Positions 10,285 through 19,835 of a stretch of DNA of 64,000 nucleotides are shown here, in pieces. The position numbers and the translations under genes are program-made. The notes beneath the pieces were generated by a model. It made no database searches, was not told the origin of the DNA, and was given only the letters and a program-made list of their open reading frames with translations. Position 1 is the first letter of the stretch, and each line of letters starts with the position of its first letter. Source of the DNA: Prinsepia uniflora (lineage: Eukaryota; Streptophyta; Magnoliopsida; Rosales; Rosaceae); the NCBI GenBank assembly GCA_032719365.1, contig CM064872.1, forward strand, positions 72,356,752-72,420,751, written 5' to 3'.

Positions 10285-13200
10285 TGTCAGGACCCACCCC
10301 GGTTTCACCCCGAAACCCGAGGGAAATCTTGCTCCCGTCTGACTCCCCGACGCAACATTCAGATAAAACTCACTCGAACCCAGTCAGACGCAGGAGTAAT
10401 TAACCATAATGTTCCGAAGTTATAGTTTACAGAGTATAGCACGAAATCCAAGAACAATAAAAAAAACGATAAATTATACGCACACGGAAGACTTTAATCT
10501 ATTCCGGGATCCCTCACATCACTTCTATGCCTCGGACACTGCCTCGACGTCAAGACCCCGCGCTAGCTCCACAACCTGGAGGGCAAGTTAAAACAGAAAA
10601 TGTGAGTGGACCATAATAAAAAGAAAAGTTCTAAAATCCTTTATCAGAAAAACTGAGTTTAACCCTCCGTTTTGAAAACCACATGCATAACCAACATTTG
10701 TTAACACCGTTATAAATCACTTCTCATAAAACATCATAAGAAACAGAAACCATAGCATGAGTATCAAAAACCGTAGCATAAACCACAAAGCTCAAATCAT
10801 CATTTCCCGATCAAACCTGCTGGACCTATCCGAGTCTTTAAACTCCCGAGTCTTTAAACTCAATACAGGCCTTAATCATATCCGAGTCTTTAAACTCCCG
10901 AGTCTTTAAACTCAATCCGGGCCCGTCCCCCGTCAAATATATCCGGGTCTTTAAACCCAATATCTAGATCCAGCAAATCCAATCCATATCCTGTGTACAA
11001 CCAATTCGAATCCATCGCCAAATTCGAATTCGAAATCCCCGGTTCGAAGCCCTACCGGCGTTCAGAACCGTCATTCCGAACCCAAATCCGGAAATTCACT
11101 TTTCAACTTTAAAACCAAATCTCGTTTCCCGAAATCCGATTTTAAAACCGAAAACCTTTAATCATCGAAATCATGTTCCAGAATCCCTTTATAATCAGTG
11201 AAAACCACTTATCAATTGAAATCCCAAAACCATAGCATCAATTTCAGAAACCAATCACTTTCTCGTAAAACGTGCTAAAAATCGGACTTCCTCGAAAAAC
11301 GTGCAATCATGTAAAACCAACCAAAACATATTCTATAAACATAGAATAATGATTAAAACCACAAAACAATTATAGAAAACAGTTATGCATGCTCGAGTTT
11401 AGAGAAGGGGTCCACTCACAGTACCAAGCTTTCAATCGCGTCCCGAACGTCCTGTACGTTCCTCGGCTTCCTCGGGAAATCCCGATCCTGTCAATCACCG
11501 TCAAAATACGTCACTAATACGTCTACAAAATTTCACCTAAATTTCCTCAAAATTCCCCGAATCGAAAACGTAAAACCCGGGACCTTAAACCTTCACCCTC
11601 GCGGAACTAAACTCAAACGACGTCCGATTGACCCGAAACCAACTCCATTGAACTCACCATAACTCCTAGACCAACAACCATGTTGACTACTTCTCCAACC
11701 GCCGCCGCACGCGCCCCCACGCGCCGCCCAAAGTGGCTGCGTGTGGCCCTCATGCGCTGCTACAGTGTACCGTCATCAACCTCGACTCACTGTGTTGAAC
11801 CGGCGCTGCAACCTGGACCGGCGAGAAACAATCTCCACCATCCGGCCACCATTTCAACTCCTCTCTTTTCCTATAGCTTCGTCCAGGCACCATGAATTCA
11901 TCCCCCTACTCCTCTAACCTCGACATGGCCCCATCATCGTCGATTCAAGCTCGAACCAGACGGCCATACTCCCCCTGTTTCACGATCCATCCGCTCTGGT
12001 CACCCCCCGTCACGGTGGCAACACCAGACTCTTCCTAGGGCCTTATTGATCCTAGACCAACACTCCTAGACCTTCGTCTCAGCCCCAACCTCGACGACTT
12101 TGGATTCGAACAGCACGGCAAAACAGAGCACCAGAGTGCCTTCCGTCGTCTGATCTCCGCCGTGTACACCCCCGTCATAGCGACCATCCTAGTCGACGCC
12201 TAGGACCCTCCTGAACCTCACCCTGACCTCCATTCCTCTCGACTCTAAGCCCAACCTCACGACTTTCAAATTGAACATCACGGGAAAAACAGAGCAAGAG
12301 ATCTCACCTTTTGATTGCGTCTCCGCCGTGCGCACCGCCGCGTGCCACGGTGTTCGTTGGACTCCCTGCAGCCTCCTGAACTTCCCACGATCGTGGTTTG
12401 AGTCACCACACGGCGTAGCCACCACCAAACTCTCTCACGGTCTCCCTGTTTCCCCAAAACTTTGCCGCACCGCCACCGTGCCGCTGTGCACGATTCCTCC
12501 ACCAAAACACGATCACTAGTACAACACTCCTCCCTGTCACTCTCACAAGCACTCTTCACTCCCCCCTTGCAATGAGTCGATCAATTGCTCCCAATTCCTC
12601 ACCCTCTGTTTCTGTCTGTGTCGAAGAACAACACACGGGCACACACAGCTGCACCCAAATAATTGGGACCGCGCACGTACAGGATTCCACCAGAACCCTC
12701 TAGTCCTGTGCCACATGTCACCAATCACTCAACTCTTGTCCCACCTGATTCAATCTCAGCCTTCCATTCTTCTTTCTCTGCACAAATCCCAATGTGCCAC
12801 AAAGACCAAAATACCCTCCAATTTAACTCATTTTTTGTTCGGTTTTGCCACAACTTCCTAGACCCGTATCTCTCGCCTCGTAAGTCCGATGAATACGCGC
12901 CACCTGTCATCGAACTCAAGACGACGAGATCTACCTAACCATCCTAGGTCAACATACCAAAACCCGATTATTCAAAAAGTCAACTTTTCCCCCTATTTTA
13001 TCAAAATTACGATAATACCCTCGACCTTCCGATCATCACAACTTCCTTCTCGGATGTCGGAATCGAACGTACCACATGTCTACGGGTTCGTGACGTCCTC
13101 AACTACGTCCTGGTCACTGGTCACTACCCAAATGACCACCTGAAATAAAAGTCAACATTTTTGCTCGAACCAGGGGCAAAATCGTCATTCTCCACTAGTG

Positions 13201-13290
13201 ACCTTATCGGGACCAACTAACCACTGGTTAACCTTACTAATCACACCTTAATCACTCTACTAATCTCGATTCTCGGGACGGGTTGTTACA
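10285..13290 (-). mobile_element. Solo LTR E (3.0 kb)
   Basis: TG...CA-bounded block (TGTCAGGACCC ... GGGTTGTTACA on the plus strand, hence a minus-sense LTR) flanked by perfect TSDs TGGAT (10280-10284 and 13291-13295), with no internal domain. The same family starts at 62061. It carries short palindromic units GAGTCTTTAAACTC (10829-10950), a U3 module near 13070-13110 with a decayed GTGACGT palindrome, and the GC-rich block near 11705-11765. Small ORFs inside it, for example around 12270-12560, are not supported as genes. Confidence 0.9.
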
Positions 13291-13460
13291 TGGATGCTTC
13301 GATGACGAAGGCTTTTTATACTAGAGAGAATAAGCTTTGAAAATTGTAAATGGTGAACAAATAAATTTGTCAATCTCATTTCATTGATACTTGAATTTAG
13401 AAGAAAAGCAAAATTGAAAAGCTCCATAGAATTTTATGTCTCTCTAATGTTGACTTGCGT

Positions 13461-15103
13461 CTAGTTGATGCGGATCACTTTTGACGCTGGTTCGTTTGAC
13501 TCTTTATTCTCCATGTGATTTACAGTCTTCTTCTTGATGTAGTCTGTACAATACCCCTCCTTCAGGAGATTTCGGAGATATCTTTCGAAAGATATACATG
13601 TGCTGATATTGTGCCCATAACATTCATGATAGGCGCACCATTTGGTTTTATCAGCATTCTCTTGATTGCCTTTGACTGGCTCCGGCTTCTTAAACCATAG
13701 CTAGTTCTTAATTTCATTGTGGATATGATGAACTGGTAAAGATAGCTGCAAGTTAGGCTTCCCCATAACTGGTGTTTGGGAGTGTTGCTCCGCCTTGCGT
13801 TTGTTGAGCTTTTCAGTCGCAAACTTTCCATGGGGTTCATCCTCATTGGAGGCTTTTTCGCTAGTCCCGGCATGGTCCTGAGTATGAGCGGCGCTCTTCT
13901 CGTCCTCCCAACTTGCATGTCGTTCTGCTAGCGAAAGTATTTTGGAAAGACTTCGCGCATTGCTCATGACGATGTCCCCGTAAAGCTGGCTGTCTCGAGG
14001 GAGTCCTTGCTTGAATGCCATTGCTGCAACAAGGTCATTACAGCCGATAATGCGAGACTTCTCCTCAAAAAATCTCCGTATGTATTGTCGCAGAGTGTCT
14101 TTTGCTCTCCCTCGGACAGAGAAAAGATGGTCAGCTTTCACCTCGATTGTTCGAAGCTGTGCGTATTCCTTCACAAATGCCAGGGCCAACTCTTCGAAGG
14201 ACTCAATCGACCTCGGGGGGAGATGATTGAACCAAGTCATGGGTTGGCCTTGAATGGAGGCTTGGAAAACTTTGCACATGAGCGCATTGTTAGACCTGTG
14301 GGGGATCATGACACCGCGGTAATAATCTATGTGTTTTACGGGGTCGGAGGCTCCTTTGAATGGAGTGAAGTTTGGCGTTGCGAACCTCTGGGGGAATGGC
14401 TCCTCCTCAATATCCCTTATAAAGGGCGTAGAGAGTCGTATCTGGCGACGTAGATCGTCCTCTAGATCGCCACCTTGTTGAACACGAAGGTGCATGTCCA
14501 GCATTTTTTGAACATCATTTGCCCGCACCGCTCCTCGCTGAGGTGATGAGTCCCTTCGTGCTAATCGTCGAGAACCTCTTTGAGCTTTTCCCCTTGATCT
14601 CTGGGATCGTGCAGGGGAGTAGGCTTCATCCTCCTCTTTACTGTCGTGGGCAGATTGTTTTGGATCTTTGTATAGAGCTTGAACTCTGACTGAAGTTGAA
14701 CTTGTTTGCTTAACCCTTCAACTTGCTGCGCCAAGTTTTCCTGGGGAGTTTGGTGACGACTTCTCCCTGAGATGTCATGACACCCGTCCAGAAAGTCCCT
14801 TAGGACCATGTTTTCTGTGGGTTGATCATGTCGTGATGTATTTCCCATCGACCTCTCGTTTTCTTGTTGTAAAGCCAAAGTTCCTTCCCCTAGCGCGGGT
14901 ACTTGGTTAGCTGGAGAGGGGAACGCTCCAAAACTGAAGGTTGGCCTCCCTACAAGTGTCTCCATGGGTGATTCTATGGACACACGCCTGGGTTGAGTTG
15001 GCCGCTTCTCCGGAGTTTCAATGCGAGCCTCATTCCTTATCTGAGCCGTTGAGGCAGAAACACCTTCTCCAGTTGATCGAACGGATCGATGAACCTTAGC
15101 CAT
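13461..15103 (-). pseudogene. Tat-type gag of element C1 (broken)
   Basis: Starts at ATG 15103 (MAKVHRSVRSTGEGVSAS). A long gag core follows in a shifted frame: FATPNFTPFKGASDPVKHID, then MTWFNHLPPRSIESFEELAL and AFKQGLPRDSQLYG, typical of the retrotransposon gag domain of the Tat/Ogre group. Near 13600-13640 is a CCHC-like knuckle (C-x4-C-x2-H-x4-C). Breaks: a change of reading frame around 14650-14720 (first frame ends at TAG 14561), an in-frame TAG at 13701, and a final TAG at 13461. The copy cannot make a full gag without frameshifting and readthrough. Confidence 0.75.
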
Positions 15104-15109
15104 GCCGAA

Positions 15110-15460
15110 TCGAAGATTTTTGAATTTGGAAAGCTGTTGATGGATAATTTGAACAACGTTCAGGATCTTCGAACAATGTCGATGAACGACGAACGAAGGG
15201 AGATGAACGATGAACAATGTTCAAAATCTTCGAACAATGTGGATGAACGACGAACGAAGAAAGATGAACGATGAATGAATTCTTGATGAGTGATGAACAA
15301 CGTTCAAAATCTTCGAACAATGTCGATGAACGACGAACGAAGAAAGATGAACGATGAACAAATTCTTGATGAGCGATGAACAACGTTCAAAATCTTTGAA
15401 CAATGTCGATGAACGACGAACGAAGAAAGATGAACGATGAACAAAGGAGAGAGCTTCTTC
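15110..15460 (-). repeat. Leader tandem repeats of C1
   Basis: Between PBS and gag lie about four imperfect units of 70-80 bp containing GATGAACGACGAACGAAG and CAACGTTCAAAATCTTCGAA. The same repeats occur in C2 (26425-26730) and, in the other orientation, in D (60060-60385). They are open in one frame as Phe/Val/His/Arg-rich peptide, but repetition and position argue for an untranslated leader. Confidence 0.75.
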
Positions 15461-15613
15461 TGAGTATATCTCAATAGCTCTCAATGAAAGCACCAATTGT
15501 TGAATTAAAGATTGAACTCGTCACGAAAAGTCCTCACAATTCTTGCAAACAACAAACAATTAGCTATCGTTGTCTCGATCGATTTACCCGGGGGGTTGTT
15601 CGACCAAGAACAC

Positions 15614-18203
15614 TGTAACACCCAGGACATTCGAGGATTTTAATATTGTAATTTAATGTATCAATTGACGTTTTTACCCTTGTGAATGGTATGGCCAAAT
15701 TGTTGACTTTTTGATTGGTGGATTGAATGGACTTTGACCTATGACCGTGACGTAGTTCAGGACGTCACGAGTTCATAGACAGGTGGCACGTCCATTTCGG
15801 ACGATCAGGGAAAAAGTTATGACTATCGGAAGTTCAGGGGCATTACCGTAGGTTGTACTTCACGGGCGAAAATGTTGACTTTTCGTTTGACAATTAATTT
15901 TCACGCGACTCAAGGACCGATAGGTAGGTCTCGACGTCCTGAGTCCGTAGACAGGCGGCACGCCGAAATCGGACTTCGTATGGCTGAGTTACGGGTCTAG
16001 AAAGTGAAGGGCAGTTTGGTAATTATTTGAACCAGGGGCATTTTGGTCTTTTTGCCCTGGTTACTGTAGCAAACCGCGGGGGACATGGGCGGCACCACCA
16101 TGTGCGGTGGCTCTGAGTGCGATTTGTTTACTGGTGAGTGTGGGTTGGAAAGTATTGATTGTATAAACCTTTTTGAAGCATCAAACGTGGTCTGATTCTT
16201 CCAGCTACACGATCAAATTGATTAATCGAAATTTGGAGCTTTCGGGGGACAAATTTCAGTGGACAAATTGGACACCCACGAGCCTCTGGGATGGCTTGAA
16301 TTTGTTTAAAACTAATTAGGACATGTGTGAGCATCACTCTGATGCAGAGATAACTGAGAACGGGTGAGGAAAACCAGAGAAGCCATTTCTGGAAAAATTG
16401 GAGGGAAAATCGGGTTTTGATTTCTGGTGACTGTTGGACCAAACCAAGGCCTAGTTTAGTCTTCTGGGAGTGTTTGGAACTCAACCGCATCGAAATCGAA
16501 GGCCATCAGCCACGGCTGAGCTGGGACGGTGACTGCTGTTTTCAGGGAAATCGCAGAGCTTGGGACGACGACCTTCAGGTACTTTCAGACACAATTGATT
16601 GTTCATTTTGGTTCGTTTTGATCCTATTATACTTCCTATGAAGTTAATTGGACAATGGGTTTGAAACCAGTGAGTTCTGGTGATTGACCCGTTTGGTTGA
16701 TCACGGGTCGAAGGGCCATTTAAGGATTGGATTTGGATAATTAATAACTCAGAACTTAAATTAAATGTTTAAATAACATGTTAGGATCAAATTCGATTGA
16801 AATCGAGTAGGAATTGATGGGTAATCAACCGGGTCAAGCCGCGGGTGGCAGGCCCGAATTACAGACAAACGGGTGAAGGTGCTGACACTGTAGCTACAGT
16901 GTCAGGCGCGTGACTTTCACGCGCAGCCACTTTGGGCGGCGCGTGAGGGCGCGTTGGGGCTTATCTCTGATCACGATCAACAAGACTTTTATTCCTCTCA
17001 TTATTCTGAACATTTTTGGTGAATTAACCATGTTGATCTGAGATAGTTTGAAGGGTCAGTTTCGGGCCGGTTGCCTCGGGAAACGTGTTGACGTTTTCCC
17101 CGAACCGGCTTCTGTTTCGAACTTTCTTTTGAATAAATATTAAGGACTTGTAGTGACCCTTACGTGTGAATTGAACTGACAGGAATTGTACGATAATCTC
17201 GGTACAGGTCCGTACGCGCAGATTCGCAGCGGAATCGTACAGTGAGTGGGCCCGTTTTCATTAAACCCTTGCATGCTTAAATGTTTTCTGATTTACTTAT
17301 ATGTTCACATGATGGAATCTATAAATGGTTTTGATGATATTGAAATTTCAGTTATGGCACGTTTCACGGTATTTGGGCATGAGACCCGTTTGATGAAACG
17401 TAACGATCAGTTCAGATTTTACCTATGTATACATATATGTTTACATGTGGATATCAATAAAATGTATTTGGTACTGCACTGTATTGATCCATCCATACTA
17501 TACTGTCTCCTCCGGATGAGGTACCCCGGAGTGGTCACGGACGTCTAGAACGTCCAGCGTCTATGACGCTAAGCATCGGGGATGCTGTAACCGAACAGGG
17601 TTCGGGGATTGAACTCGGAATTGAGACCCGAGTGGCACGCGTAGCCTTGTGATTGTGACCTTATTGGACGTCAGGGATGTCAGACATCAGGGATGTCGGA
17701 TTGAAGTGTATAGTGCAGTGGCTAAAATTATGGTTATGGTTTTATTACATGCCTTATGATTCATATTATATTATTTATGATTTTAAATGATGTTGCATGC
17801 ATGTTTGGAAAACGGAGGGGTAAATTATATGTTTTACTTATCAAATGATTTTATAAACTTGAGTTTCGGTCCACTCACCCTTAATGTTTTTGGTAACCCC
17901 TCCAGGTCGTGATACTGAGGTAGAGGAGGAACCTGAGGCTGAGGCATAGATCTACTTCTGCGCACCTGATCCCTGCTGGGTGGTGTACCCGCAGGTTTAT
18001 GTTAGAGTCGTGCTCGCAACTTGTAATTTTGGATTTCATCCCTTGTCTGACATTTGTTTAATTCGGATTTGATGTATGACTTTAATTTGATTATTTATGC
18101 ATTTGAGGTTTTGAGGTAAAAATTGGTATGAATTATTGGATGTCAGACGGGAGCAGTGCACGTCCCCATATGGTTCCAGAGAGGATCGGGGCGGGTCCTA
18201 TCA
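15614..18203 (+). repeat. 5' LTR of element A (2.59 kb)
   Basis: TGTAACACCCAGGACATTCG ... GGGTCCTATCA, followed by PBS TGGTATCAGAGCA at 18207 (initiator Met tRNA type). It contains two diverged U3 modules of about 170 bp (GACAGGTGGCACG near 15777, GACAGGCGGCACG near 15950), palindrome GTGACGT-N8-ACGTCAC at 15747-15768, the GC-rich block at 16905-16955, and seven mini-hairpins at 17539-17697. It interrupts the LTR of C1 after ...AAGAACAC; the expected TSD AACAC has no right partner because A is truncated. Confidence 0.85.
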
Positions 18204-18334
18204 GCTTGGTATCAGAGCACTAGGTTGTGGTCAGTACTAGGGTATGGTCAGCATGCTAGACTAGCGATTAGTACTAGTTACTTTTCGACTTTTAAGAATA
18301 TCATTGTCTGATCTATGCCTCTTGACAGTTGGTT

Positions 18335-19193
18335 ATGCCTCCTAGGATAATTCCTCATATTCGAACGGACGAGGATCTGGAAAGGGAGATGGAATGCGCG
18401 AGCATTGAAAGAGCTCAACGTTTGGGAGCCACTCCTTTCTGCGGGGGATCAAACCCCGAGGATGCTCATGATTGGATCACCAAGTGGGAGAGGATCTTCT
18501 CGGTGATGCACTGCCCTCCGGACGAACGAGTAACTTTGGCGGCCTTCTTGCTGGAAGGAGGAGCCTACCAGTGGTGGCACGACCTCGAAATGTCTGGGTG
18601 GTCTGTCCATACCACTACTTGGGATGCTTTCCGTTCCCGATTTCTGGACCAGTACTACCCGCGATCATTCCGCGCGGCACGGGAGGCTGAATTCCTGCGA
18701 CTGGAGCAGGGGGATATGTCCGTTGAGGACTACGAGCAAACTTTCGGGAAACTTTCCCGGTTCGCTGCATCATTCGTGTGCACGGAGGAGGACAAATGCC
18801 AAAGGTTCGAGCTTGGACTCCGAGGGGAGATCCGGGCAAGTGTGACTGCTGCTACTCATGCTTCTCTGAGAGATTTGGTCGACGCTGCGGTGCGTGTCGA
18901 GGCCAGTCTGGCGGCACACCAGACACGACAGCCTACGGGCGAGGGGCGACGTCAGGATCGCCCACATCGTGGGCCATCGGGCCAGAAGAACACCAAGGGA
19001 GGGGGGGGGGGGGTTACAGGGGAGCACCCTCATCCTTCAAGGGTCGTGGCTGGTCAGGTCGACGTGGAGGCTCTCAGGGCAGAGGATCTGGATACAACTA
19101 TGGGCAGCGCTCATCTTGGAGCGGTGCTTCTGGGGGGCATTCGGACAGGCCAAGGCCAGTAACTTGTTTTGCTTGCGGAGAGGAGGGGCACTA
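18335..19193 (+). pseudogene. gag of element A, N-terminal part
   Basis: Starts MPPRIIPHIRTDEDLERE; gag core ERAQRLGATPFCGGSNPEDA, then EGGAYQWWHDLEMSGW and FLDQYYPRSFRAAREAEF. A run of 13 G at 19001-19013 shifts the frame; the later frame carries the glycine/arginine-rich tail and the first half of a CCHC zinc knuckle (C-x2-C-x4-H at about 19165-19191). The knuckle is cut by element B and its last Cys is at 24630-24632. The frame is otherwise good, so damage looks young. Confidence 0.85.
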
Positions 19194-19736
19194 TGTAACG
19201 CCCCGGACGTTCTGGAAATGTAATATTATAAATATTGAATAAAATGACGTTTTTACCCCTGTGTTTGTGTGGTCGATTTGTTGACTTTTTGATTTGGAGG
19301 TCGAACGGACGTTGAGTGATGACCGTGACGTAGTTCGGGATGTCACGAGTTCATAGACAGGTGGCACGTCCGATTCGGACGCTCGGAGTGAAAGTTATGA
19401 TGTTCGGAAGTTCGGGGGCATTATCGTAATTTGGGCGTTATAAGGGGAAATAGTTGACTTTTTGTTTGACAATTGATACTCATTTGACTCGAAGACCGTT
19501 GTGTTCGTCTCGACGCCCCGAGAACAACGACAGGCGACACGCTTGAAACGGACGTCGGAGGACCGAGTTATGGGTCACGGATGTTGGAGGGCATTTTGGT
19601 AATTATTGCACAGAGGGGCATTTTGGTCATTTCACGGTGGTTACTGTAGCACCACCGTGAGAAGCAGAGTGCGGCCGTGGTGTTTTTGAGCGTGCATTTG
19701 TTTAAGGCTAAGTGGACTGGTGAGTGGGTCCTGTCA
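19194..19736 (+). repeat. 5' LTR of element B (543 bp)
   Basis: TGTAACGCCCCGGACG ... GGGTCCTGTCA. It has the same two U3 modules as the 2.6-3.1 kb LTRs (GACAGGTGGCACG at about 19359; a GACAGGCGACACG variant at about 19529) and the GGTTACTGTAGC box, then ends quickly. It lacks the roughly 2 kb carrying the hairpin arrays in A, F, K and L. The U3 palindrome at 19325-19346 reads GTGACGT-N8-ATGTCAC, one base changed. Confidence 0.9.
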
Positions 19737-19835
19737 ATTGGTATCAGAGCCAGGGTTTACGATTCGTGTCCGGCACTCGGGTGTGCCTTGATTATTGTAC
19801 TAACTTATGCCTCTTTCCGAGAAGGACGACCGGCC

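Larger units (their letters stand above)
13296..15613 (-). mobile_element. Tat-like Ty3/gypsy element C1, 5' portion
   Basis: Minus-sense. Element order: LTR 3' tip 15613-15500 (interrupted by element A), PBS 15497-15480 (TGGTGCTTTCATTGAGAG), repeat-rich leader 15460-15110, gag 15103-13461, then a hairpin-array remnant. No protease, RT or integrase is visible, so pol has been deleted or never existed in this copy. 13313-13460 shows nothing recognisable. A second copy, C2, repeats 14290-15613 at about 97 percent identity by eye. Confidence 0.75.

Noticed and set aside
11680..12938. Cluster of short open frames inside LTR E
   Set aside because: Low-complexity, overlapping on both strands, inside a TSD-bounded solo LTR; no conserved motif.
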